From Pocillopora verrucosa (Eukaryota > Cnidaria > Anthozoa > Scleractinia > Pocilloporidae): a DNA stretch of 64,000 bases. Positions 21,423-33,700 of the stretch are shown here, piece by piece. The notes beneath the pieces were generated by a model. The model made no database searches. It had not been told where the DNA came from and was given only the letters and a program-made list of their open reading frames with translations. The stretch is from the NCBI RefSeq assembly GCF_036669915.1, contig NC_089316.1, forward strand, positions 6,488,271 through 6,552,270, given 5' to 3'. The position numbers were made by a program, and so were the translations under genes. The stretch's first letter is position 1, and the number at the start of each line of letters is the position of its first letter.

Positions 21423-21480
21423 GCACATAAATGGTGTTTGGCTCTTTAACGATCATAGTGGGAGATGCAGTTAGAATTGC
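21423..21480 (+). pseudogene. Relic of a plus-strand exon 1 next to gene B
   Basis: gcacataaatggtgtttggc...ctctttaacgatcatagtgg...aattgc aligns with the middle of the plus-strand exon-1 copies (gcacatatggtgtttggctc...). An inserted base in 'cataaatgg' and the following in-frame TAA destroy the frame. Its distance and orientation relative to gene B match those of the intact plus-strand exons next to C-G. Confidence 0.65.
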
Positions 21481-21911
21481 TATGAATCATTGATGTCTGA
21501 AATACAAAGATGCACACACTGATTGGTTGAGGAGTGCATCATATCTTGCTATAATCTCCTTGCACAAGATGATTTAAGCAGGAGCACTGAATTTCAAAAT
21601 GGCTGCCCCACGTTTGGCAAAGCTGTACTGAGGAAGTGATAAACCCTTTCGAGGAAAATTCAATTCGAAAAAGCTGTTACCAAGTATGGTGCAACACCTT
21701 TCAAAACTAAAATATAATTTTTTCCCTGTTGACATCTGGAGGAAACTGGCTGCTTATCTTGATGCATCTAGTCAAAAAATTGTAAGAAAAGATATGCAGG
21801 TTTTCTTTATATTTAGCGAATGGCTTTAACAACAGAATGATTTTACAATAGAATTAAAAATCACCTGAGCATTGAATTATACTAAAACAATTCCTCACTT
21901 CTATTTAGTAA
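21481..21911. other. Spacer between gene B's unit and the tandem array
   Basis: No clear gene. It contains 'gattggttgaggagtgcatcat' and an ATG context 'caaaatggctgcccc' followed after ten codons by a stop. It shows no obvious similarity to the corresponding part of the units downstream. Confidence 0.4.
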
Positions 21912-22049
21912 TTATTGTTGAATAATACACTTATTATAACTTCCTCTAGTAATTATTATTCAACAATATTCACTTTGCCTTTGGCGAATGATTGTTAAAT
22001 ATTCTAAGCTGATGGTCCAATATATTGTGGAAAAGGTTCAAAAACTTGT

Positions 22050-22255
22050 TTAACCCTATAACTCCCAAGATCTTATTTTCAATTCTCCCCTCTTGCTGCT
22101 ACACCTTTCCTTATACATTGGTTATGAGAAATTGGTGTTAGATAGAGATAACAACTTCTTTATAAGGTTGAGCAATCTCATTACCTACTTGCTGGATAAT
22201 TTATGGATATTTTAAGGAGAAGTTATACATTAATCACTTCTAAAAGTTAAAGGGT
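22050..22255. mobile_element. Short repeat element in unit 1
   Basis: taaccctataactcccaaga at the left, agttaaagggtaa at the right; interior 'cttgctgctacacctttccttatacattgg'. One copy lies at the same place in every unit. Confidence 0.65.
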
Positions 22256-22569
22256 AAAAAAAACTTCAAACCATCTACATCAAAAAAGGGCATGATTGAC
22301 ATCCTTGATACTTTTAAATATATTAATTTTGCACAAACATGTTATAGTTATAACAGTACTTACATTATTTTGAAGCTACAGAGCTTGCCTTTTAAAATTT
22401 TTAAAAACTAATAATCATTCCATAAGAAACAGTCTGTTTACAGCTGAAGCTCAAGTACTACTATGGTCAAATACTTACAACAATTACCAGTCACTTTGAG
22501 GACCTGGCAACTCGCCATCCCTTATGGTATATAATTTTATACCACAAGAACTCACAAAGACAAACTTTC

Positions 22570-22975
22570 TTGAACAATATGCAAGATTAATTTGACTCTT
22601 AATAAACTCTGACTGAATCTCAATCTTAGATTGAGCTATCTAATTTTTAACTGTTTCAGGGGAAAATTAACTTCACTCTCAATAAACTCTGACTGGATCT
22701 CAATCTTGGATTAGATAAACTTTCTAGAACAACATGCAAGATTAATTTGACTCTTACTAAACTCTGACTGAATCTCAATCTTGGTTTGGATAAACTTTCT
22801 AGAACAATATGCAAGATTAATTTGACTCTTAATAAACTCTGACAGAATCTCAATCTTAGATTGAGCTATCTAATTTTTAACTGTTTCAGGAGGAAATTAA
22901 CTTCACTCTAAATAAACTCTGGCTGAATCTCAATCTTGGATTGAGCTTTTTAATCTTTAACTGTTTCAGGGGAAA
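22570..22975. repeat. Local tandem repeat in the 3' flank of gene C
   Basis: About five copies of a block around 'cttaataaactctgactgaatctcaatctt', separated by alternating 'ggataaactttctagaacaa' and 'gagctatctaatttttaactg' pieces. Units 2-5 have a single copy at this place. The minus-strand frame 22656-22853 is a by-product of the repeat. Confidence 0.85.
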
Positions 22976-23155
22976 TCCTGGGACTTAATGAACACTTCCT
23001 ACTTAATTTATGGTGACTGCTGGATACAGTGCTGCTTAAGGTTTGACTGTACTAAAAGAACTCACAAACACAAACTTTCTAAGGTATGCCCCAATTGCAC
23101 TACAAAGGTCTTCTGATGAACATGTCACTGCTCATTCATGAAATGACATCAGGCA

Positions 23156-26100
23156 CTAATAGTTTGGATTGGCATCCACAGAAGAGAAAGCTGGTGGTGG
23201 CACATTGGCTGTTGATTCAAATGAATAAGGTGGTGGCATGTCTTCATCCTTTACTGCCTCAGGTATCTAAGGAAAAATTAAGTGAGGCAATCTATTCTAA
23301 GAAATGCTATTGGGACAGTTTCATCATTTATTCAAAAGGTTCATCTTACTGAGGTCAAGGCAATTCGATCTATATTACAATCACATGACATACCATCCGA
23401 TTAGCCCTTTGACACACCCTAAGAGTGACTAGCATCTAATTTATCCTTACAACATCAGCTCTGATTCACACATTAAGGTCTCGAGAATGAAGACATTATC
23501 ACCAAGAAAAGAAGCTCTTCATTGTTTAACAAATTCTCCTTGTCAGCACCTTAGAAAATGTATAGAGAACAGTATGGAGAATATGCATATCAATACTAGG
23601 TTGTAAATGGTTAATGTTAAACAGTTATGTACTCATGCATAACTACCTGGACTTGAGCTTGATTCTGCACTTGGGGGGCAGCAGCTGAATAGGGCTCAGT
23701 CATTTCTTCAGCTGGATTGGATCCTAAGGGAACAGCCCAGCGAGGGGGTTGCCGAAAGCCTGACCCAGGCTGTGCAACCACTCCAGGCTGTCAAATGAAC
23801 AAAATATTCTTCTTTTCATACACAAAACATTACTGACTTCGGAATTCACAAAACAAAACAAACCAAAGAGAAAAAAAAAAACGTTGAATCATTCTATGCT
23901 CATAGTACTCCATCTCAAACTTCCATTATTTCAAACTTTTTTGCTTGTCCTTGGATCGATTTTATTATATTAATAAATGAATACCTAAGTTACATCTATA
24001 GTTACCTGCTGGGCTATATACACAGGTTGCTGGCCCGTTGCTGGGTATATCTGAGGCACCACACCAGCATCAGTCTGTATTAAAACCACACCAGACTGTG
24101 CCCCTGAGTACATGTACTGAGGCTGTACATTCATCAGTTGCTGGTTGGTGATTGTCTATAGTCATGGTAATTAAACATCAATTACATTAAATACTAAAAT
24201 ATCAAAATATAAAGTTATAAAAAACATAATATTTAAAAAATTGACTTTTTAGTGCAACTTAAGGAAATTATACATTTACAATACATCGAAGTTTGTTTTT
24301 TCTTCTATAAAAACAGCAAAATACTCTTCAAAAGAAAAAACAGGTTTCTCAACTTTGAAATGAAGACTTTCATAGCATTGGACACAAGGTTTAAAAATTA
24401 AGAAAATCACTGGATATTCCTTAGTTTTGTAGACCCAATTGTTTGGTCATGTAACAAGTTTAAACCTATGTTCAGTATGAACATATATTTGATGCAAAAT
24501 AAAAAATATATATATTTCCAACAAGTGATTTAATTTTAACTTTTAGCATTAACAACTGAATAGTTGAGGTGATAATTACTTACAGTGCTCACAACTCCTG
24601 TCGAGGAACAACAACCCACTGCTGTACAACAATAGATGGACGATGCAAGTGCCAAGAAGAACTCAACCAAGGAGAGAAGAAGGAGACACGAGCCTAAACC
24701 AGCCACATTTGCGGCTGTATCTCTATGAAAGCCATAAGTTCTGTAACAATCACGGTTGTTATAGAAACTGTCATAGTCATGATTAAAATAAGAGTTAGAA
24801 CAGTATGCCTTCATTTCGGAGTAGCTTGAAAGAATAATGCAATAGACGATGAACATTTGTCCTGAGAAGACACACCCAGTAATGGAGAAACCCATAAAAC
24901 ATCCAATCTGGTGATAAAAAAACACACAACACAATTCAATCACCACTTCATCAACTGTATTTATTCAATTAGAAGCCCAAACTTATATACAGTCACCTGC
25001 CCTTTGGGTAAAAAAAACTAAATGCACCTGTTAGTACCCAGCCTTGAGTAATACCTCATGCAGAAACCTTTGTATCAATGGTTTAAACATTTATGGCTAA
25101 AAGAGTCTTTAAACTCATTAGCCATGAACTGATTTAAAAATCCAATCTTCTTCCTTTATTTTTGACAAATTTTTGAAATGAATGTCAATCACTGTAGATA
25201 CCCTGGAAACACTAAAGAAGAAATTTACCAGCGTGGAGTATTCCATCCCATTTTTCTCTTTACAAGGAGCCAGCCCTAAATAGCTACTAATATACATGTA
25301 AGCTTGTGTGTATGATTGTATCAAGAAAAGGGCTTGAAAAAATAATTACAGGTTTCTGTGAAAGGTCCAGTTACTCACCAAACACTTGTTTGGGATTAAG
25401 TCATCTCTTGCTCCAATGTATCCCAAAATCCCTGTGATAAAAACCTATTAATAATTCAAACAAGTAGAATGATCTTTTTAATACAGCAAAGGTATTCTTC
25501 CTATGGATTTACCATAACAACATCTTAAATATTCTTTAAGTCCGAAAGACAATTAAATATTTAAATATGTAAATATTTGATTCAGTTCAAACAGGACTGG
25601 TCAATAAAGCTTCACCAACTAAAGTGGAGATGGAGTCCATGTTGCATGATTGAGTGCAAATAGTTCCCTTAGATGACCAATTAGGTGTTACTAAACTGTA
25701 GATCAGTAGGCTGAGGAACCTTCTAGAGCATCTGGAACCAGCAAAACCTACAGGACCCAAAATTACACTTTTTGCATCATGGGCAATAATGTTACTTCAA
25801 GGCTTGTGTTCCTCACTCCAGTGTGATGTACAATGCCATGGAATTAAAGGCCACCAATTCTATCCTGAAGGTTTGCTAATTAGAGCCTTCAGTTGAGGCA
25901 TTATTAAGATATTGCATTACCCAAACATTACTAACGCTTGAGGGAAGGTCACAGCTGATTGCTTAAGAGTGTTGTGGTTTTTTCAATTCTATATGTAGAA
26001 TTGATCAATTGTAGGTTCGAGAGGTTCCACAGTCTGCTGATCCAGGTTCTAATAACACCTTGATTAACGCCCGTCAGTGAACTGCTCAGTCATCTTTCGC

Positions 26101-27503
26101 TTGCTGCACAAATCACCACACGAAAGAGTGAAATATATTGCTTCAGTGAAAAAATCACGCCACAAAATGTCTGTTACAACGAATAAAGACCAGCTGTCCA
26201 AAAATAATAACCTCATTCACATAAAAGCGAAATTCTAGATTTTCGACTTTAAATCCCTACGATAGCTCGAAATTGAAAATCAACGATTTCTTGACATTTA
26301 GGGTGAGTTGATCAAAGTTTATTACAGGCAAATCCAAAAAACAAATGTTAAAGTCATAGACTGCAAATTATGCTCCATTGACACAATCGAAAAAGGGTCA
26401 TGTACAATTTGGTACGTAATGTACATGAACATGTCCATGTACATGGTCAAGAAGTTAATGTCGCAAATCAGTGGTATAAAAACAACGGCACGATTGTTAA
26501 CGAGAAAAAGCACCAAGCTCTAATCCAGGGAAAAACTGAGCACAATTTTTGTTTCCCAGTAAATAACTCGATAGATATATTTGGGATGACAACAGATAAT
26601 AGGCTCTCTTTTGATAACACGTATCAGTCATCTGTAAGAAAATAAATTATCAATTTAACTTAATACTTAGATTTCGGAAACTTATTAATAAGGAAACGCT
26701 GTTGAAGCTTTATAAAGCCTTTATTTTGCCGCATTTTTACTACTGTTCCTCTGTTTGGCATTTCTGTGGTGCGCACAATGCCGGCAAAGTAGATAATCTA
26801 AATAAGCGCATTCTTAGGTTTATTCTACAGGACTACAGCTCTCCATATAACATTTGACTAAGCAAAGTTAACTTAAAATCTCTATTCATTAGACGCCTCC
26901 AGAACTTCATGATCACGTTATATAAGAGTGTGTTTTTTACGAATTATCCAGGTTATTTAAAGATATGTTCACCGCGCGGTCTTCATCCTACAATTTGCGC
27001 GGAAATCATATCCTGGCCCTTCCCAACCCAAAAACAACGACTTACGGTCTGCACTCTTTTTCATACTTAGCTAGCAAAATATGGAACTCTTTCCCAGACA
27101 CTTACAAAACATTAAATTTTCAAGAATTCAAGCAGGAGATCTTTTCCACAGTAGATCTACAAGTTATATTTCCCTCTGCATGCATAATGTTGTATATAGT
27201 ATATAACTAATATTGGAATTGTAATATAGCATATTTTATTTTATTTTAGCTTATTTTCTCGAAGATATTAGCTCTACAGCTACACTGTGAATTTCGAGCA
27301 TAAATAAAGTATATGAATGTATACAGGCGACATTCGAAGCAACAGAGCAAACTTACCCAAAGGCCGACCCAGACGCCAGTACCAGAATGGGAAGACCAGT
27401 GTTGAGCAGAGGAAATACATGCTACTCCAAACACGGTCATCAAAGCCCCAATTACCATCTGTGCGATGGCCAACCCTCGCAAAGAAGTCGCTCTGTACAC
27501 CAT
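23156..27503 (-). CDS. MS4A/CD20-like four-transmembrane protein, gene C
   Basis: Six phase-0 exons: 27357-27503, 25379-25444, 24584-24907, 24006-24155, 23647-23787, 23156-23266; 312 residues. TM1 is at about 10-32, TM2 at 43-62 (across exons 1-2), TM3 at 72-99 and TM4 at 140-164. The TM3-TM4 loop contains two Cys 17 residues apart, possibly a disulfide as in CD20. The tail has only two hexapeptide units (PGVVAQ PGSGFR), then a Pro/Gln-rich part and PPPY at 287-290, a possible WW-domain ligand. All acceptors and donors are GT-AG. Exon 3 differs from D-F (SSYSEM instead of SFYS.M, NVAG instead of NGAG), so this copy is the most distinct of C-F. Role in the cell unknown; a plasma-membrane protein is inferred from the family. 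Confidence 0.87.
26530..27240 (+). mobile_element. Non-LTR retrotransposon fragment (CR1/Jockey-like), unit 1
   Basis: The 3' part of a reverse transcriptase frame in intron 1 of gene C, antisense to it: TDNRLSFDN, then KLYKAFILPHFYYCSSVW, LNKRILRF, and the typical end YNLRGNHILALP...KIWNSFPD. Stops interrupt it after SVRK (26643-26645) and before LSKVNL. The 3' end is followed by A/T-rich DNA ending 'gcataaataaagtatatgaa'. Copies occur at the same place in units 2-4 and are absent in unit 5 and gene B. Confidence 0.8.
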
Positions 27504-27875
27504 GACTACAATCGAAATGGCGACTAAGTGAAAATGACAAGGAAGTAAAATAATGACGTCATATCAGATGTAGCGGGTGTTCTGATCCTCAACATACCCA
27601 AAGCAAGCAAGATTTATAAACTTAGGTCATATAATCTGAATTACGAGAACATCACGCAATAAATTACACTATTTATCCAATCAAAGAAATAAATGTCAAT
27701 GAATTGAACTCCTCGTCAGTTTTATTTTATACATTCAGTTCCTCTTGTGCTTAAAGTGACGAACAGTTTCACTTTCTCCCCTCCCCCCTCCCCCCCTCCC
27801 TATGGAAAGTCTCATCTTGTAAACATCATTCTCGAGCATTTCGTTGAATATTAAGTCGCTATATTGTTAGTAGTC
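27504..27875. promoter_or_regulatory. Head-to-head promoter region, gene C / plus exon 1 (unit 1)
   Basis: 372 bp between the ATG of gene C (minus) and the ATG of the plus-strand exon. TGACGTCA stands at 27554-27561, 50 bp upstream of the gene C ATG. A pyrimidine tract cccctcccccctccccccct lies near 27780 on the plus-exon side. No TATA box can be placed with confidence. Bidirectional activity is inferred from the arrangement. Confidence 0.5.
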
Positions 27876-28022
27876 ATGGCGTACCATCCTGTGTCTCTTC
27901 GAGGTCTAGCTATCGCACATATGGTGTTTGGCTCTCTGATGATTATACTGGGAGTTGCATCCCTTATTGAAGTGGATCACTGGTGCCCTAAGATCGGTTA
28001 TGGCGTCTGGATTGGCATTGGG
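27876..28022 (+). CDS. Orphan exon 1 of the plus-strand four-TM gene, unit 1
   Basis: 49 codons from ATG to a good donor (attggg|gtgagc), starting MAYHPVSLRG and carrying TM1 (GLAIAHMVFG...) and the start of TM2. It matches exon 1 of gene H at 58420-58566. Differences: LIEVDHW (IAV in units 2-5) and GIG at the donor instead of GIW. No exon 2 follows before unit 2 begins; the next usable plus-strand exon 2 is at 59937. It is either a non-functional by-product of the tandem duplication or an alternative first exon of H. Confidence 0.6.
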
Positions 28023-29840
28023 GTGAGCGTTAAAAATCTCCTTTACTTATAACTGCCTCGTTGAATTAGTTAATCACCTACTAACTTACAGATAAATAAA
28101 AAATATGCGAAGTAGAGCTTTTGACTGCGCGATCAGCAGTGTCGCGTGATGTCTACTGCAGTAGATGCAGGGAAAACAAATATTTCTAGTTTGTCTTGGA
28201 TAAAGATCACAAGTAAAATACAAAATTTTGCATCGCGGCTTGTTAGTTGCGCACAATTCGTCTCTACAGGTACGATCACTCCCTCGGTGTTATTTACGCC
28301 ATCGTGAAATTATCTGAGTACGCCAAATTTCTTGATCTCTTAGTGGTATTGACGAGCACTTAGAAGTTGATTTTGTTGAGGGTTTGGAGTAATTCACAAT
28401 TGCGTCAGTATAACGGAGCGATCAATTCCTCTGCACACAAGGTCATTACCTAGTTTGTTTATAACAATAAAATAACTGATATGCATATTTGTCATGCTTA
28501 ATCCTTGCTGTAAGTTGCTCACGGGCTGTGGTTTAAATAACAAAACATTTGTGCAGATACCTTTTTTAATTTTTAAATTTGATCATTTTGGGAGATGGGT
28601 TCCGAAAAAAAGATTTTACCTTGATATGTTACGATTCACAAATCACAATTTACAGCCCATGGCAAGTATTATTCTACGCTGATGGGTTTATTTGATGGCG
28701 GAAAATAACCCACATTAAAACCAGAATTACAGATTTACCGTAGTTATTTAAGTTTTTGAAAGTTTCAAAAATTGACCGACCTCGCGATGTGGCTTGACCT
28801 AAGATTTCCTGAGACAAGGTCCACAGAAAACTCTTTTGACACGAAATCAAACTTGTTTACATCAGTTAATTTTTGCAAAGATAATCACAAGCTTATAGTT
28901 TGACCACTGTTTGTGATAAGAGCTGCCACACTTTTAGTACATACATGCCAAGATGCAACATTTGGTTTAATAACAATCGCAATAAACCTGCTTATACATC
29001 CCTCTCACTCCAAGTTCTCAATAATTTTTTTTTTACTGTTTGCCTTAATTACAGTTCTTGTGATGGTAGTTTGGAGGATTTGGTATTGGATCAACTAGCA
29101 AACCCCTAATTGATATTTTTTTCTATTCTCATCACTTGTCTGCATGATATTCTGTCCTACTTAGTCAGTCATGGGAATTTTGAAAAGGTAAAAGTTTTGA
29201 AAATTACTGTAATCTGCAATTTAGCAGATGCTACATGGCTTCTCTACAAGATTGAATTTATGAAAGCCAAAAATTTCATGGTTTTCTTAACGGCAGTATC
29301 ATGGAAAGTAATTACTGTAAATTATAAAACGATGTAGGTAAAGAATAACTTCAGTATTATACCTCAAATATGGATTTATACAGGCTCTCTGACAACAGTA
29401 GAACCCTGATAACTGAAACTTCCGAGGGAAATGAAAATTAGTTTGAATTGATATTTTTTTGGGTACTGAATTTTTCCTACTGTAGTGTTCATTATTGTGA
29501 AGATTGCTTTCATATTCATTTCTTTAACTGAAGTTCACATAAATGACTTTCGTGAAAGCACAGTCTGAAAAGTTTAGTGTTAGCTATGACCAACACTTAA
29601 AAGTTTATCAATCAATGTTTTTACTTAAAGTTCAGAGTAAATTCAAGCCAAGTAAAAGGTGATATTAGTTCAAGTCTGTTAACTGAGTTTGAGTTAGCTG
29701 ATAATAAATTACTGGAAAAGTGGGGTCATATCCATACACTTTGCTACATCCTCCTGAATAAAAGTAAACTTGAAAAGCACATGAATTCACTGCTATTAAA
29801 AAAAATAATTTATCAGTATAGTACAGTATATGTAAAATAA
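28023..29840. other. Intron-1-like DNA after the orphan exon, unit 1
   Basis: Matches the first intron of gene H (58567-59910), with about 640 bp extra at 28995-29655. The short frames here are conserved among units only because the units are recent copies. It lacks the 'tgggggttttcttcttcatg...tgtgtag' stretch that the other units have before the junction. Confidence 0.6.
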
Positions 29841-29973
29841 TTATTGTTGAATAATCCACTTATTATAACTTCCTCTAGCATGTTATTCAACAATATTTAC
29901 TTTGCCTTTGTTAAATATTCTGAGCTGATGATCCACTAAATTGTTGAAAAGGTTCAAAAAATCGTTTTCTCCT

Positions 29974-30186
29974 TTAACCCTATAACTCCCAAGATCTTAT
30001 TTTCAATTCTCCCCTCTTGCTGCTACACATTTTCTTATACATTGGTTATGAGAAATTGGTGTTCAATAAAGGTAACAACTTCTTACTAATAAGGTTGAGC
30101 GATCTCATTAGCTGCTTGCTGGATAATTTATGGATATTATATGGAGAAGTTATACATTTTAATAACTTCTAAGAGTTAAAGGGTAA
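29974..30186. mobile_element. Short repeat element in unit 2
   Basis: ttaaccctataactcccaag at the left and agttaaagggtaa at the right; same place in each unit. Confidence 0.65.
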
Positions 30187-30774
30187 AAACAATTTCAAAC
30201 CATCTACATGAAAAAATAGCATGTTTGACATCCTTTGATACTTTAAAATATATTAATTTTGCACCAACATGTTATGGTTACAACTTACATTATTTTGAAG
30301 CTACAGAGCTTGCCTTTTAAAATTTTTAAAAAACTAATAATCATTCCATAAGAAACAGTCTGTTTACAGCTGAAGCTTAAGTACTAATATGGTCAAATAC
30401 GTACAACAGTTACCAGTCACTTTGAGGACGTGGCAACTCGCCATCCCTTATGGTGTACAATTTTTTACTACAAGAACTCACAAAGATAAACTTTTTAGAA
30501 AAATACACAAGATTAATTTGACTCTTAATAAACTCTGACTGAATCTCAATCTTAGACTGAGCTATCTAATCTTTAACTGTTTCAGGGGAAAATCCTGGGA
30601 CTTTGAAAACTTCCTGTTTAATTTAGGGTGACTGCTTGATACAGTGCTGCTTAATACAGGTTTGACTGTACTAAAAGAACTCACAAACACAAACTTTCTA
30701 GGGTATGCCCCAATTGCACTACAAAGGTCTTCTGATGAACATGTCACTGCTCATTCATGAAATGACATCAGGCA

Positions 30775-33700
30775 CTAATAGTTTGGATTGGCATCCACAG
30801 AAGAGAAAGCTGGTGATGGCACATTGGCTGTTAGTGCAAATGAATAAGGTGGTGGCATGTCTTCATCCTTTACTGCCTCGGGTATCTAGGGAAAAATTAA
30901 GTGAGACAATCTATTCTAAGAAATGCTATTGGGACAGTTTCATCATTTACTCAAAAAGGTTCATCCAACTGAGGTCAAGGCAATTCTACATTAGATAAAA
31001 CACAATCACATGACATACCATCTCATAAACCCTTTGGCTCACCCGAAGAGTGACTAGCACCTAATTTATCCTTACAACATCAGTTCTGATTCACACATTA
31101 AGGTTTTGAAAATGAAGGAAATTATCACCAAAAAAAGAAGCTCTTCATTGTTTAACAAATTCTCCTCATCAGCATCTTAGAAAATGTATAGAGAACAGTA
31201 TGGAGAATATGCATATCAATACTAGGTTGTAAATGGTTAATGTTAAACAGTTATGTCTACTCATGCATAATTACCTGGACTTGAGCTTGATTCTGCACTT
31301 GGGGGGCAGCAGCTGAATAGGGCTCAGTCATTTCTTCAGCTGGATTGGATCCTAAGGGAACAGCCCAGTGAGGGGGTTGCCGAAAGCCTGACCCAGGCTG
31401 TGCAACCACTCCAGGCTGTCAAATGAACAAAATATTCTTCTTTTCATACATAAAACATTACTGACTTCAGAATTCACAAAACAAAACAAAGAAAAGAGAA
31501 AAAAAAAAACATTGAATCATTCTATGCTCATAGTACTCCATCTCAAACTTCCATTATTTCAAACTTTTTTGCTTGTCCTTGGATTTTATTATAAATCAAT
31601 ACCTAAGTTACATCTATAGTTACCTGCTGGGCTATATACACAGGTTGCTGGCCCGTTGCTGGGTATATCTGTGGCACCACACCAGCATCAGTCTGTTTTA
31701 AAACCACACCAGACTGTGCCCCTGAGTACATGCACTGAGGCTGTACATTCATCAGTTGCTGGTTGGTGATTGTCTATAGTCATGGTAATTAAACATCAAT
31801 TACATTAAATACTAAAATATCAAAATATAAAGTTATAAAAAACATTAAAAAAATTGACTTTTTAGTGCAACTTAAGGAAATTATACATTTACAATACATG
31901 GAAGTTTGTTTTTTCTTCTATAAAAACAGCAAAATACTCTTCTAAAGGAACAGCTTTCATCAACTTTGAAATGAAGACTTTCATAGCATTGGACAAGGTT
32001 TAAAATTGAGAAAATCACTGGATATTCCTTAGTTTTGTAGACCCAATTGTTTGGTCATGTAACAAGTTTAAACCTATATTCAGTATGAAAAATATTTGAT
32101 GCAAAATAAAAAATATATATATTTCCAACAAGTGATTTAGTTTTAACTTTTAGCATTAACAACTGAATAGTTGAGGTGATAATTACTTACAGTGCTCACA
32201 ACTCCTGTTGAGAAACAACAACCCACTGCTGTACAACAATACATGGACGATGCAAGTGCCAAGAAGAACTCAACCAGGGAGAGAAGAAGGAGACACGAGC
32301 CTAAACCAGCCCCATTTGCAGCTGTATCTCTATGAAAGCCATAAGTTCTGTAACAATCAAGGTTGTTATAGAAACTGTCATAGTCGTGATTAAAATAAGA
32401 GTTAGAACAGTATGCCTTCATTTTGGAGTAGAATGAAAGAGTAATGGAATAGCCGATGAACATTTGTCCTGAGAAGGCACACCCAGTAATGGAGAAACCT
32501 ATAAAACATCCAGTCTGGTGATAAAAAAACACACAACACAATTCAATCACACCACTTCATCAACTATATTTATTCAATTAAAAGCCCAAACTTATATACA
32601 GTCACCTGCCCTTCGGGTAAGAAAAAACTAAATGCACCTGTTAGTACCCAGCCTTGAGTAATACCTCATGCAGAAACCTTTGTATCAATGTTTTGAACAT
32701 TTATGGCTAAAAAAGTCTTTAAACTCATTAGCCATGAACTGATTTAAAAATCCAAAATATACAGGATAACTATTGTGTGCATGTTTGCAAATATTAAGTT
32801 ATAATGCATAATATCAATTTGCTGTTTAAGTTGTTATACTTGTCTTCTTAGTGCTTTTTTTCTTCTTCCTTTATTTTTGACAAATTTTTGAAATGAATGT
32901 TAATCACTGTAGATACCCTGGAAACACTAAAGAAGAATTTTACCAGCGTGGAGTATTCCATCCCATTTTTCTCTTTACAAGGAGCCAGCTCTATATAGCT
33001 ACTAATATACATGTAAGCTTGTGTGTATGATTGTATCAAGAAAAGGGCTTGAAAAAATAATTACAGGTTCCTGTAAAAGGTCCAGTTACTCACCAAACAC
33101 TTGTTTGGGATTAAGGCATCTCTTGCTCCGATGCATCCCAAAATCCCCGTAATAAAAACCTATTAATAATTCAAACAAGTAGAATGATCTTTTTAATACA
33201 GCAAAGGTATTCTTCCTATGGATTTACCATAACAACATCTTAAATATTCTTTAAGTCTGAAAGACAATTTTTTTTTTATATATTTAGCTGGCTGTAAATA
33301 TTTGACTCAGTTCAAACAGGACTGGTCAATAAAGCTTCACCAACTAAAGTGGAGATAGAGTCCATGTTGCATGATTTAGTGCAAATAGTTCCCTTAGATG
33401 ACCAATTGGGTGTTACTAAACTGTGGATCAGTAGGCTGTGGAACCTTTTAGAGCATCTGGAACCAGCAAAACCTACAGGACACAAAATTACACTTTTGCA
33501 TCATTGGCAATAATGTTACTTCAAGGCTTGTGTTCCTCACTCCAGCGTGATGTACAATGCCATGGAATAAAAGGCCACCAATTCTATCCTGAAGGTTTGC
33601 TAATTATAAGAGCCTTCAGTTGAGGCATTATTAAGATATTGCATTACCCAAACATTATTAAAACTTGAGGGAAGGTCACAGCTGATTGCTTAAAAAATGT

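Larger units (their letters stand above)
21912..29840. repeat. Tandem unit 1 (about 7.9 kb)
   Basis: First of four close copies. In order it holds a short repeat element, the gene C 3' flank with an expanded local repeat, gene C (minus), a retrotransposon fragment inside its intron 1, a head-to-head promoter, a plus-strand exon-1 copy, and DNA matching the first intron of gene H. It ends where 'atcagtatagtac' joins 'agtatatgtaaaataattattg'. Confidence 0.85.

Noticed and set aside
23086-23352. Plus-strand frames of about 90 codons at the 3' end of each minus gene (also 30705, 38491, 46293, 54089)
   Set aside because: Conserved between units only because they are antisense to exon 6 and its flank.
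26308-27210. Functional reverse transcriptase gene
   Set aside because: Only the C-terminal part is present, with in-frame stops; no catalytic YxDD region.
29110-29337. Small conserved frames in the DNA after the orphan exons (also 37240-37521, 45045-45326, 52846-53172)
   Set aside because: Units are recent copies, so short frames stay open by descent; they lie in the part matching an intron of H and lack family similarity.
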